Part shown: positions 4,445-13,800 of the stretch, piece by piece
Layout: each line of letters opens with the position of its first letter
How positions within the stretch are numbered: position 1 is the stretch's first letter
Source: a virus
DNA: 26,769 nucleotides
Reading direction: 5' to 3' (one strand)
Virus record (IMG/VR): IMGVR_UViG_3300034063_000823
Location: 1 to 26,769 of that record
Notes under the pieces: model-generated
Databases searched by the model: none
Told to the model about the DNA's origin: nothing
The model's input: the letters and a program-made list of their open reading frames with translations, nothing else
Program-made: the position numbers and the translations under genes

Positions 4445-5331
4445 ACAACACAGACACAACAAAATGGATGAAGGACCGCTTCGGCAGGGTTCCTCTTCTT
4501 ACCCCTGCGCAAGAAATAGAGCTAGCCCATGCAGTGCAGCAATGGATAGCGCTTGGTGATAACTACGAAAAGACAGCAGATACAGCAAAGATAGAGCGTC
4601 GCGGTAGGCGAGCCAGGGATAGGATTGTCGAGTCTAATCTAAGGCTAGCATTCAGTTACGTCTGTGAAAAGCATAGACACGCGCCGGTAGAAGATTTACA
4701 TGATATGTTTCAAGAGGCTACTTTAGGCCTTGCCCGTGCCGCCGAAAAGTTTGATCCAACAAAAGGATATAAGTTTAGCACTTATGCTTTCTGGTGGATC
4801 CGGCAAGCGGTAAACCGCTGGCTAGATACAAAGTCTCGAACGATCACACTACCATGCGGCAGCTTTGGCATTGCCATGAGGATCAAAGATGCAAAAAGGG
4901 AACTAAAAGAATTTGGAATACAGCCTACTGTTCAAGCCATAGCCACTCACCTAGACATAACGGAAAACAAGGTCGAGTCGATACTTGCCGCCCCTGTCGT
5001 TACCTACTCAATTGATCAGTTGGTCAGCGGTACCAATGAGCTAACCATCCTTGAAACCCTGTCTACCCCTTGTGAAGATGTTGATGAACCGCTTGCTTAC
5101 AGTACCTATCGGCTATCACTAATTGCCGAGAACATAGATGAGATACTGGGTATGTTAAATCCGGCAGAGGCTCGGATTCTCAGGGATTACTATGGAATCG
5201 GAGTAGCGCCACAGCAACAAGCGCAGATTGCAAGAACATACAATATCTCCGCTTCTGTTGTTCGGCAGCGATTAGCAAGCGCTCAGAAGAGATTTCGTGG
5301 TGCTGCCTTGCGATTTACACTGCCCGCCTAG
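4441..5331 (+). CDS. Phage-encoded divergent sigma-70 family RNA polymerase sigma factor
   Basis: Encodes 296 residues from ATG 4441, chosen because it overlaps the preceding micro-gene as ATGA; the longer frame from 4363 would read through that gene. Region 1.2 is at 9-34 (FGRVPLLTPAQEIELAHAVQ). Region 2 is at about 58-138, with KFDPTKGYKFSTYAFWWIRQ almost as in cyanobacterial group 2/3 sigma factors. Region 3 is at about 140-200 and region 4 is in the last 60 residues. The residue equivalent to E. coli sigma-70 Q437 is kept (Gln122) but the T440 equivalent is Asn125. In region 4.2 the R584/E585 equivalents are Ala271/Ser272, while the R588 equivalent (Arg275) remains. These are the residues that read the -10 and -35 elements, so altered promoter choice is likely. 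It should bind host core polymerase. The gene is visibly more AT-rich than its neighbours, suggesting separate acquisition. Its stop overlaps the late-operon end (CTAG). Confidence 0.92.
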   Translation: MNNTDTTKWMKDRFGRVPLLTPAQEIELAHAVQQWIALGDNYEKTADTAKIERRGRRARDRIVESNLRLAFSYVCEKHRHAPVEDLHDMFQEATLGLARAAEKFDPTKGYKFSTYAFWWIRQAVNRWLDTKSRTITLPCGSFGIAMRIKDAKRELKEFGIQPTVQAIATHLDITENKVESILAAPVVTYSIDQLVSGTNELTILETLSTPCEDVDEPLAYSTYRLSLIAENIDEILGMLNPAEARILRDYYGIGVAPQQQAQIARTYNISASVVRQRLASAQKRFRGAALRFTLPA

Positions 5332-7217
5332 AAGATCAGCGCTTTCCTTGTCCAGGATAGTGAAGCGCTTGCATCGATCATATTAAGCGATCCATTGTTG
5401 ACGGTTATCGATACACTCGCAACACCTGCCGAACCGGTTGTGCTTGTGATTGAATCAGGAGATCCGATGCCGTAGCTTGGCGTATAACTGCGCACACCCA
5501 TGGTGTTAGTGCAGCTACCTGTATCCAGGGTTGCGGCAGGGATATCATTTGCACCGGTACCCGCCGGTTGAGAAAGGCTAAAGCCGATCGCCGTTACTCT
5601 ACAGGTTGACTCAAAGCCGTCCAAAAGGTGAACGATCCCGCGTTCTTTTGTGATATCAATTCCATGCGCAGAGCCTTGGGTAAGCTGGCCGGATCGCAGT
5701 TCCCCGATGTTAGAACCAAAGCTTATTTCTGAATACCCAACAATAGAGCCGCCGTTGTTAGCGAGCTTTGTGATCTTCACTCCGCGCTGAATGCTGGAAG
5801 TTGACAAGTAGCCCTGTCCTGTTTCATTGGTTGCAAGGTGATAGATATTGCCAGAAGCATCCGCGGCGATGGCCATCCCGAACCCTTCTTCCCCAAGTAA
5901 CGTGCCGCCAGCAAAGCCAATCGAACCGGTATATTTGTACCTTGCGTTTACACTAAAGTCGGTAGCAATCTGCACCATTGTGTCTCTGTTGTGGCGGCAC
6001 AGATAGCTTCCATTCGGCAGCAAGGTGATCCCACCATCAAGGCAGCTGCCAGAGGAAGAAAAGACCGTGGTCTTATTGACGGTCGCACCATTGCTGGTGA
6101 TCTCCATCAACGTGGTCTGTGCCGCCTTGAGGATCATGGCGCCAGAGGGGAGAACCAACAGGCTGTCTCTGCCCGTGGGTTCGCGACCGCCTGTTGTGTT
6201 GTTTATACGGTAGTTGTTGCCACCGGTGTAACTGCCGTCCGCGAGGCTGATTTGCAGCAATGTAGGCGCCAGGGGATTACCAGAAACACCAGCAAGCCGA
6301 CTTGCTGTATAGACAATGACCTGTGAATCATTCAGCACTACGCGATACGCCCCAAGGATATTACCTGAATAATCCTTAGCCCAGAGTTGAGCACCCGATG
6401 CACTGAGCCTCCACCCCCTCATGGTTAGGACGCTTGTAATCCATGGTAGCTCATTATCATCAACAGTAAAAACAACACAACCGCCATCTGGCAATGGCAA
6501 AACCTGCGGCGCGTACGCATTCCTGGATGTAGTCAGCCTGCCAAATTCTGCAGACGTCCATCGCTGCCACAGCACAAGGCCATTGATGTCTCTCTTCACA
6601 ACAACAAGCCGCACCGTTGTTCCGCTTGTAGGCTCAAACCAGAAGACCTGGAAGGATGTTCCATCCGGGCCGGATACAGCCGAGCCAACGCTGCCGCCAT
6701 TGCCGATGGCAGATCGTTGTGCTGTCGCCAGGCGGGATGTCCACAGCTCAGGAATGGCGCCGGGGCCCACCAATCGAACTGTTCCGCCGACATGAATCAA
6801 CCCGGTGGCAGGTTGAACAATCAATGGATCAATGAAAGCAGGAAGCGGCGCCTGTACTAGCTCGACCTCTGCATCGTGAACACCGCCAGATTCGGAAGTA
6901 TAATCCATGATCCTGTAGGGGCCAGCGTAGCGCCAATAAAGGGCAGCATATTCAGCGGCATACTCTAACCCATCCAGTAATTCGGAAGATAACCTCCAAG
7001 CGTTATGCGTTTGCTCGCCATCCCAATGCGCTCGCACGGCGGCGATTGTTGTGGTTTTGGTATTGCGAAATGACAGCGAGAGTCTTGCGCCGGTAATGCG
7101 GTTGCCTGATTGGTAGTTCCTCAGGTTTCCAGCGATCGTGATGTGATCCACGCCCGGAAACGATCCAGGTTGGGGGGTGATGGTTGTGGGCCGGATGCCG
7201 GCAGGAAAATCAGCCAT
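5328..7217 (-). CDS. Distal tail protein with beta-rich (propeller-like) domain, 629 aa
   Basis: This is the last gene of the late operon; its start shares a base with the preceding stop (TAATG at 7217). Residues 1-130 (MADFPAGIRPTTITPQPGSF...) resemble in length and order the N-terminal domain of the neighbouring 231-aa tail protein, suggesting paralogous attachment domains. At 137-150 is ATGLIHVGGTVRLV, the same short motif repeated three times in that neighbour. From about 160 to 560 come repeated beta segments with turns such as VLPLPDGGCVVFTVDD, LLVLPSGAMILKAA and LLPNGSYLCRHN, typical of a propeller-like fold. I infer a receptor-contacting protein at the tail tip or side fibre. The gene ends convergently with the sigma gene in CTAG. 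Confidence 0.7.
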   Translation of the reverse strand: MADFPAGIRPTTITPQPGSFPGVDHITIAGNLRNYQSGNRITGARLSLSFRNTKTTTIAAVRAHWDGEQTHNAWRLSSELLDGLEYAAEYAALYWRYAGPYRIMDYTSESGGVHDAEVELVQAPLPAFIDPLIVQPATGLIHVGGTVRLVGPGAIPELWTSRLATAQRSAIGNGGSVGSAVSGPDGTSFQVFWFEPTSGTTVRLVVVKRDINGLVLWQRWTSAEFGRLTTSRNAYAPQVLPLPDGGCVVFTVDDNELPWITSVLTMRGWRLSASGAQLWAKDYSGNILGAYRVVLNDSQVIVYTASRLAGVSGNPLAPTLLQISLADGSYTGGNNYRINNTTGGREPTGRDSLLVLPSGAMILKAAQTTLMEITSNGATVNKTTVFSSSGSCLDGGITLLPNGSYLCRHNRDTMVQIATDFSVNARYKYTGSIGFAGGTLLGEEGFGMAIAADASGNIYHLATNETGQGYLSTSSIQRGVKITKLANNGGSIVGYSEISFGSNIGELRSGQLTQGSAHGIDITKERGIVHLLDGFESTCRVTAIGFSLSQPAGTGANDIPAATLDTGSCTNTMGVRSYTPSYGIGSPDSITSTTGSAGVASVSITVNNGSLNMIDASASLSWTRKALIF

Positions 7218-7912
7218 TACAACTCATCCGTTGAGATCGTAACGGTAGAACCTACACGAATCAAGCCTGTCTGCATGATGTGACCGGTTCTGACTTCGAT
7301 GTCGCCGCCAACATGAACGAGCCCTGCTTCGATGGCGTGCCCAGTTCTCAACTCAATCGAGCCGCCAACCCGGACCACGCCGGCAGGTAGCTCGGTTTCG
7401 GTTGGTGGTTCGATCGTGATCGTAGGCGCCACGATCGGTGGATCCGGAACCGGCTGCGGCAGTACCGGAGCGGTCACGACACCAGAGCCCGAGACAGCCG
7501 AGTAGATGGCCGCCACGGGGGCACCTACGGACGTGCCGGTGAGTGACGTGCCAAAGGCCCTGAGGCGCACTGTGATGCCTCCGATACCAGTGGAGAGGCG
7601 ATCGACGGCAGGTTGCTCCGCGTAGGACCAGAGCAGGCCCGCTGCGGCGATCGTGGCGGCTGCTGTGTGCCCGCACCATGCCGCGGCGGGAAGATCGAAT
7701 GGCTCTCGTTGCTGCGCGTGGTAGTGATCCCAGATCTGCTCCACCTCGCTGATGGGGCGCAAGGTGAAGGGGAGCTGTACTTCGGCGCCAACTTGTATGT
7801 TGCCAGTGCGGAACACGTAAGGCACGCCGCCAGGGCCGACGTAGGTTTCTGTTGAAACTGCGCCGAGCGTGTAACTGCGCTCGTCCGGCACGATGGCGGG
7901 GAATGTTGCCAT
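7217..7912 (-). CDS. Tail protein with C-terminal VGG repeats, 231 aa
   Basis: Starts at ATG 7912 in a TGATG overlap with the upstream gene. Residues 1-125 form a beta-rich domain (MATFPAIVPDERSYTLGAVS ... IWDHYHAQQREPFDL) that resembles tail proteins found near the tip genes of cyanophages; this is recognition by eye. Residues 150-175 are a Pro-rich linker. Residues 177-231 are three tandem copies of about 19 residues (AGVVRVGGSIELRTGHAIE, AGLVHVGGDIEVRTGHIMQ, then a shorter TGLIRVGSTVTIS). The repeats could form a small beta stack or a trimerisation element. Its position after the J-like protein supports a tip or fibre-attachment role. Confidence 0.65.
   Translation of the reverse strand: MATFPAIVPDERSYTLGAVSTETYVGPGGVPYVFRTGNIQVGAEVQLPFTLRPISEVEQIWDHYHAQQREPFDLPAAAWCGHTAAATIAAAGLLWSYAEQPAVDRLSTGIGGITVRLRAFGTSLTGTSVGAPVAAIYSAVSGSGVVTAPVLPQPVPDPPIVAPTITIEPPTETELPAGVVRVGGSIELRTGHAIEAGLVHVGGDIEVRTGHIMQTGLIRVGSTVTISTDEL
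7220..7384 (-). repeat. Three tandem ~57-nt units encoding VGG repeats
   Basis: Codes for residues 177-231 of the 231-aa tail protein: two full 19-residue units and a shortened third. A related single unit (GLIHVGGTVRL) occurs in the next gene downstream, at residues 139-149 of the 629-aa protein. Confidence 0.75.
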
Positions 7913-8364
7913 CAGATCGAAAGGCCAAGCGCTCCGTTGATCAGAGAAAAATCAATCTTGAATGGATAGGGAACTGTTACGGTTTGGCTGGCAGCAAAAG
8001 ACCAGTAACCCATCAGAAGTTGCTCTGATGCTGTTGTATTGCTAGATTGAGAGAATACATAGATATGCCGGAAGGGGCCAAAACCTGCACCGGTTGGCTC
8101 CCAGATTATGTCATTGCCAACAAGTAGCCATTTGTTGCCGCTTATGCTGCGGCTTGTGATGGTTAGCGCAGTGGGGCCAGGGTAGCCGTTGCCGGCACCG
8201 ATATCGACAAGGTCGCCGCGCTTTGTGTGTGTGACGCGGTTGGGCGTGGTGTTGGTAAGGCCAATACAGATGATATCATTTTGCATACTGATCGCACTGT
8301 TCTTCCCTAGTGCAAGCTGCGCCAGGAAGTTGTCGTACGGCTGAAAGGATGGATTTTCAGACAT
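7912..8364 (-). CDS. Phage structural protein of the distal tail, 150 aa
   Basis: The protein begins MSENPSFQPYDNFLAQLALG and contains DIICIGLTNTTPNRVTHTKRGD followed by IGAGNGYPGP. This order (short helix, then 'xIxxxLTNTxP', then 'GNGY') is typical of a family of small virion proteins encoded near tail-fibre genes, whose members often begin with N-x-F-x-x-x-L and a D-x-I/L-x-x-x-L strand. The rest is beta-rich (KWLLVGNDIIWEP, RHIYVFSQSS). It lies 15 nt after the J-like gene and overlaps the next gene. A tail-tip or decoration role is likely; the exact role is not known. Confidence 0.65.
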   Translation of the reverse strand: MSENPSFQPYDNFLAQLALGKNSAISMQNDIICIGLTNTTPNRVTHTKRGDLVDIGAGNGYPGPTALTITSRSISGNKWLLVGNDIIWEPTGAGFGPFRHIYVFSQSSNTTASEQLLMGYWSFAASQTVTVPYPFKIDFSLINGALGLSI

Positions 8365-8379
8365 GCGCTAGAAGGTGCT

Positions 8380-10416
8380 TTATGCAATTCTAGCAGCGGC
8401 AACAACCTGAGCAAGGAGGCTGGCACCAGTTTGATCCGTCGGATGGTGCTCCAGCTCCAGGGTCCAAGGGCCCAGGGGCGGGCCGCTGACGGCGAGGAGA
8501 TAGTAGTAGTAGCTCCAGTCGCCAGAACGGCCGACGGAGGGGTTGATCGCCTGGCTGAAGGCCACGATGCTGCCAGGCGCAAGGGCGGCAATCGCCAGCG
8601 AAGGCTCGACTTGGATGGTGGCTCGATGCTCGACGTAGCGCCGCCGGGCCAGCTCAAGGGCGGCCAGCCTGACCGCGTGCAACTCGCGGGTGACCCACTC
8701 GGATGCGTCAACCACCTCCACGGGGCTGCCATCCGATACCCCGTTGAACCTGAACGGGCCAGAGGCGCGGATGATGCCGACGTTGGTTTCTGGTTGCTCG
8801 CGCCAGCGGGGGAGGATGCCAACCTGCCAGCGGCGATCCTCAGCGGGGATGCCTTGTATCGATGGCGGGCCGATGATATTGGCTTCGTTGAAGATAGCAA
8901 CCGGAACAAGCGGGGCGGTGTTGAATTGATAGGTATCTGTGATCGGGATGGCGGGCCGCAAGCCAATTCTTCCGTTGTGGTTTGTTGGCCGCAACAGGAA
9001 CAGGGGGGCCATGACATCAAGCCATTCAGCGATGTTTGCGGGAGCAACGGCTAAGCCATCGCAGGTGATGGCATTGGCAGCATTGAATCTAGCCGAAAGG
9101 AGAAGGAAGTTATTGTCAATCTGTGAGGCATCTATTTCCTGCGACTGAAGCATGGCGTATTTTGCAAGATCTGGAAACAGGTTGCTGGAACCTGCTGTGC
9201 CTTCAATCAATCTTGGTACTGGTGTGCCATTGCGAGCGAAGACGTGAATATGCCGCCGCCAGCCTTCGTTTTCTGCCGGATATTGTTTTGTTACAGATAG
9301 TGTGGTGAGATCGGCATAACTCCCGCCGGTGCCGCAGTGGAGGGTAGCTTCGGGTTTGGGTGTAGGCTCGCTGTTTTCTTCCAGTATATTAAGAGTATAG
9401 GTTACACCGGCAAGGCCGCCGTATGCGCCGGTTTCATAATAAGCGCCAGTAGCATTTACTGTTTCAACTGCTGTGACGGTTTGTAAAAACCCACCTCTAA
9501 CGGTTTCATAAATATAAATACTAATGTTCCCATAAGGCTCTACTGACGCGGGCCGATTAAAGCTGTAGCTAGAGATATTTAAGTAACGCGCTTTGTCAGC
9601 CCTGGCATGTATTCCAGAGTTTTTAGCCGATAGAAGAAGGCCATAGGTGAGACCATTTTCATTGGCTTCATATAGTTCCACGTAACGGTAAGTGCCAGGG
9701 AAGGCAGCTTTATCATAATCAAGAAAGTTGTAAACCTGAAAGAAGCTTAAACTGTTGTACCATTCTGTTGATGGATTCTGTATCGATGTAGTACGGGGTA
9801 TACCGTGAAGAGTGGTACCCCCAGAAGATGGCCAGTCTATTTTTTTGTCGATGGTTATCTCAAATCTGGTTATGTAGTTTCCTGATGTGCTTACAGTAGT
9901 TTCGGCCATTGCTTCGGCGATAGCCGCGGCAAGACCAAGGGTAGAATACCCCCTAATCTCCAGCAAGGCGCCTCCTATTTTATCGCCGACGATAGTCTCC
10001 TGCCTGTTGCTTGTCGTTACAATAAATCTCTGTTGTATCAGGTTGCCCGGTGTCCATGTTCCTGCCCTTCCGTTATAGGCTTGTTGGTATTCTCCGATAA
10101 CAAGTGGGGTATCGCCTTGGTAGATGTCGCCAAGTTGAATCGTGGGCAATTGGCCAGCTGAGAGGACCAGCTGGTAAGAGGCAGTGACTTGGTTCAGGTT
10201 GTCGTTCTCGAATCTGCATTCTGACGCCAGGGGGCTCATCCACACACCGCCTGCGCCGTCTTCGCGCTTTCCAAACACCACCGGCACGGACCACCCAAGG
10301 TCCAGGCTGGTCTGAGCTACGTTCAGATCGTTCCCGCCGGTCTGGCTGTCAGACGCGGCCAGCAGGCGCCGATCAGCGGCCTGGAGGGGTGCAGCAGCGG
10401 CAGGGATCAGCAGCAT
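8380..10416 (-). CDS. Tail tip attachment protein, lambda gpJ-like position, 678 aa
   Basis: Starts at ATG 10416 in a TGATG overlap with the minor tail gene. The N-terminus after a short Ala-rich segment (LGWSVPVVFGKREDGAGGVW) and CRFENDNLNQVTASYQLVLS, then IQLGDIYQGDTPL, fits the first hub domain of central tail-tip proteins. The C-terminal third contains RHNGRIGLRPAI-type and EARRRYVEH/IALAPGSIVAF-type segments (ELARRRYVEHRATIQVEPSL, ALAPGSIVAFSQ), the features expected of gpJ/phage-tail_3 hub domains. The middle (roughly residues 110-380) is richer in A/T-ending codons and in Tyr/Asn, hinting at mosaic origin. It is shorter than lambda gpJ, and receptor binding may be delegated to the three downstream proteins. 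Confidence 0.75.
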   Translation of the reverse strand: MLLIPAAAAPLQAADRRLLAASDSQTGGNDLNVAQTSLDLGWSVPVVFGKREDGAGGVWMSPLASECRFENDNLNQVTASYQLVLSAGQLPTIQLGDIYQGDTPLVIGEYQQAYNGRAGTWTPGNLIQQRFIVTTSNRQETIVGDKIGGALLEIRGYSTLGLAAAIAEAMAETTVSTSGNYITRFEITIDKKIDWPSSGGTTLHGIPRTTSIQNPSTEWYNSLSFFQVYNFLDYDKAAFPGTYRYVELYEANENGLTYGLLLSAKNSGIHARADKARYLNISSYSFNRPASVEPYGNISIYIYETVRGGFLQTVTAVETVNATGAYYETGAYGGLAGVTYTLNILEENSEPTPKPEATLHCGTGGSYADLTTLSVTKQYPAENEGWRRHIHVFARNGTPVPRLIEGTAGSSNLFPDLAKYAMLQSQEIDASQIDNNFLLLSARFNAANAITCDGLAVAPANIAEWLDVMAPLFLLRPTNHNGRIGLRPAIPITDTYQFNTAPLVPVAIFNEANIIGPPSIQGIPAEDRRWQVGILPRWREQPETNVGIIRASGPFRFNGVSDGSPVEVVDASEWVTRELHAVRLAALELARRRYVEHRATIQVEPSLAIAALAPGSIVAFSQAINPSVGRSGDWSYYYYLLAVSGPPLGPWTLELEHHPTDQTGASLLAQVVAAARIA

Positions 10417-10877
10417 CAGAGCCTACAGGGGATCCCTACCATAGTGGAATCGTACCGGCGGGCAGGGAACTGAGCCGCCACCGGTGACAGCGGCGAACCC
10501 ACCACCACGCTCAGCGTGGAGACGCCCTGGATGGACCAGGAGATCAGCCGGCCAACGAACTGCGCGAGGATCGCCTGGCCCGCGGGGGGCGCCTCCGGGG
10601 CGACTGCTGCGGTGAACTGATAGGCGGTGATGGCCGCCAGGTAGAAGCCGGTGCCAGTGCCTACCATTTCCCTCGCGCCAGTCAGTGCAGGCAGTGTAAG
10701 TGTGATTTCATTTGCATCGGCAGTTACAGCAGAGGCAAACTTATCAACACCAAAATCAAGAAACTGGTAGGCGATGCCATCTTGTGTAATGGTTGAATGG
10801 TAGAAGTTTTGCACACTGTAGGCAGTAGAGCCGCCGGGTTCGTAGACACGTAGGAAAATGGGAGTATGTGTTGTCAT
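10416..10877 (-). CDS. Minor tail protein (gpL/DUF2163-like position), 153 aa
   Basis: Lies directly between tape measure and J-like genes and overlaps both (ATGA at 10874-10877; TGATG at 10416). Its C-terminal segment LSVVVGSPLSPVAAQFPARR, followed by YDSTMVGIPCRL, resembles the conserved end of lambda gpL-type and DUF2163/DUF1833-type minor tail proteins, which form the distal tail ring between the tail tube and hub. No cysteine cluster for an iron-sulfur site (as in lambda gpL) is present: there is only one Cys, near the end. Distal-tail role is likely; exact family assignment is uncertain. Confidence 0.6.
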   Translation of the reverse strand: MTTHTPIFLRVYEPGGSTAYSVQNFYHSTITQDGIAYQFLDFGVDKFASAVTADANEITLTLPALTGAREMVGTGTGFYLAAITAYQFTAAVAPEAPPAGQAILAQFVGRLISWSIQGVSTLSVVVGSPLSPVAAQFPARRYDSTMVGIPCRL

Positions 10878-13800
10878 CTTCCTCTACGGCGCTTTGCGGA
10901 GGGTTGGCGTTGTTCGGCGTTGTTCTTGCTTATTGCCTGTTTGGCTACTTCATAAGCCATTCTTTCTATCTCACTCTTAGGGGCCCATAGTTGCCCATCA
11001 GGCATGGGAGTCATTTTGGGTTGGATTGATATTGTGCCGTTGAATTTGGTGCCACCGACAAGGAAGCCGCCGCTTCCACCGCCTCGGCCACCGACAGCGA
11101 CTCCCGTGGAATAGCCAAACCCTGCGCTTGCAGTGGGGCCATAGGCCGTGTCTGTTCTGTTCGCTTTTCTTGCTTCATACTCTGCTTTTCTTTTTTCACG
11201 TTCTGCGTTCATTGCCGCCTCTCTATCCTCGTCTCTTACAAACCAGGGATCTGCGGGCGCGGGCATACGAACACCGCTCCAAGGACTCATTGAGCCACCA
11301 AAACTCTTGAGTACGTTTAGCTTGTCCATCTCGGTCAATCCATAGTAACCGCGCATCGATTTATTTTGTTCGGCAAGCCTGAGTTCTGCTTCACGAAGTC
11401 GCAAAGTACCAAACGGATCAAAAGTATACGTTACGCCATTTACTACTTTTGTACTTTGCATAAAGGTTGATACCTGGTTGTCTTGCAGCCAGTTTCCGCC
11501 CCTTCCTCCTGTTGTTATGTCTTGTCCGGCTCTTCTTCCTCCTGTCGTTATATCTCTGGGTTGAATATACCCCCCCGTAGCAAACTTAGGAATTGCCGCT
11601 GCTCCTGTCACGCCGGCCAGCACATTCCGTGCAAACCCCATCCGCTTGGAATCCGGCACGATGCTCTCGCCTTCGCCGCCTTCTCCAACCCATGCCAGCG
11701 TGGGGCCTCGTACGTGGCCGCCGGCTGCAAAACCGGAAATTTGATTTGATATATTGAACGATCCGTCCGCATTCTGTTTTACGGTGACCTTTCCGCCTAA
11801 TGCTTGATTTGTCGTGCCGCCGCCAGCCATCTCGGCAGCCGTTCCTGGATCATAGCCAGCATTGATGCCACTGGCCTGCAGGTTCAAGTTAGCAACCTGC
11901 GTCCTAGCCTTCACACTTGCGTCAAAGGCTCTATTCTCTACCGCTGCAACAACCAGCTTACTCCTTGCTTGCTCTCTAGCCATCGTAAGATCAGCCGTGA
12001 TCTTACCATATCGTTGGGCAATATTGTAAGCTTCTGTTGCACGGCGGAATTCGTTCTCAGCATTGATTACCCTGATCCGTTCCAGCTCCTTTTCTGCATT
12101 GATCTGAGCAATAATGGCGTTATAGTTTACTTGCGCAGACCTATACTCTAGGTCCGCAATCTGCTGGGCGATTTCTTTTCGCTCTACTTCTGTCCGCGCA
12201 AGCGATTGCTTTTGCTCTAAAATTGCTCGCGCAACGCCAATCTGCGCTTGCTCTACATTTAAGATATTCTGCGCAGCATCACGCCGTTCATTTATTCTTG
12301 CTGTTGCTGCTTCATTGATCCTTACTACTTGATCATATTGTAGATTCATCCTATCTGTGATTTCTTTTTCTATTGCCGCTTGGCGATCTCTGATGGCGGC
12401 TAGCTCCTCAGCTGCTGTTTTTGTGCCGTTCAATGCTTGCCCTTGTCCTTGCAATGATGCAAGGATTTCATCCGCTTCTATCCCAGCTGCTTTCAATGCA
12501 GCGCCAAAACCTTCGCCGGTTTTGCTTGTCTTCTGCGCTTTCTTGTCAAGCGCATCCATATCGTCCTTCAGTTTCCTGTAGGCAAATGATGCCGCTACAA
12601 TTCCAGCCAACATTGCCGCTGCCCCAGCAGGGGTGATACTCATAAATGCAGCCTGCGCTAACGTCGCAAGTTGCGCGGCTGTTCTGACCAAATTAAAGCC
12701 AGTCGCTAACTTTGCCAGGGATGCAAACCACTGCACAGTGGCGTAAGTAGCAAGTGCCCCCGCAATTGGGATCAGGGTTTTTATGGCTCCAGTGATGCCG
12801 GATATCATGTCAACAATCGCGCTTTTGTTTGCTGTTACCCATCCGCTTGCTTGGTCAATCATCACCTTGGTATAAGTTGCCCCGCGTACCAAGGCTGGCA
12901 ATAGCGCATCCAGCACACTGGCCCCAAGCCGTATCGCCGTTGCTCTCAATACATCTAACTGGTCGTTATAGGCCCCTGCCTTTCTTGCGAAGTCACCAGA
13001 TATGCCGGTGTTAAGTTTTTGTATTGCTTCGCTTCCCTGGCTTAGCGCTGGCACTAAACTTGCTCCTCCTTTCCCAAGGAGGTCCATTGATAATTTAACC
13101 CTTAATGCTGGATCTTCAACTCTTTGCAATCCATCGGCAATATCCAGCATTACATCACTCGGAATTCTCAGCTTTCCGGCTGTGTCAAAAGCACTGACAC
13201 CAAGCGCATCGAGTGCTGCTTTTGCTGCATCGCCTCCACCTGCTGCAATCTCAGCCATATTTCTTGCTAGCTTTGTAACACCCTTAGACGCTTCTTCTAC
13301 ACTGCTGCCTGACATCTGCGCAGCCATGCCAAGCTGCGACAACGTATCTACGCTTGATCCTGAACGTTGTGCCAGCTCGTCCAAGCTATCGGCCATGTCG
13401 ATTATGTTTTTGCTTGCTATCGTTAGCCCAGTGAAGCCTACTCCCAAAGTAGTAGCTACGCCAATTGCTATATTCCTTAGTGATGCCATTGCTTCCCCTG
13501 CTAGCCGCGTGGCCTGCGCACGCCTATTCGCTGCTTCTACTCCATCCAATGCCGCAACAGTCGCCTGCCTTTCCAGTCCCGCAATTTGCTTTAGATTATT
13601 GATAGATTGATATTGGGCCCTTGCCTTCTGGATTTCAATCTGCAATCCTTGCTCTGCTGCAGCTTTCTCCGATCGCATTGCATTGGTCACCACCAACGCC
13701 TGCTTCATTGCCGCATCGGCAGCCCTCACGCGATCTGCCGCGGACCTCACCTGCGCCGCCGCAAGCTCCTTCTGCGCCGCCAGTTGCTTGGTCGTCGCCG

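Noticed and set aside
8307-9047. Minus-strand frame of 246 codons
   Set aside because: Ser/Arg/Pro-rich off-frame translation of the J-like gene.
9289-9303. TGTTACAGATAGTGT, resembling the leader block
   Set aside because: It lies inside the J-like coding sequence, has a two-base insertion relative to the block, and is not followed by CATGATA or the hairpin.
13002-13610. Plus-strand frame of 202 codons opposite the tape measure
   Set aside because: Antisense shadow of an Ala-rich coiled-coil region, which gives long open frames by composition.
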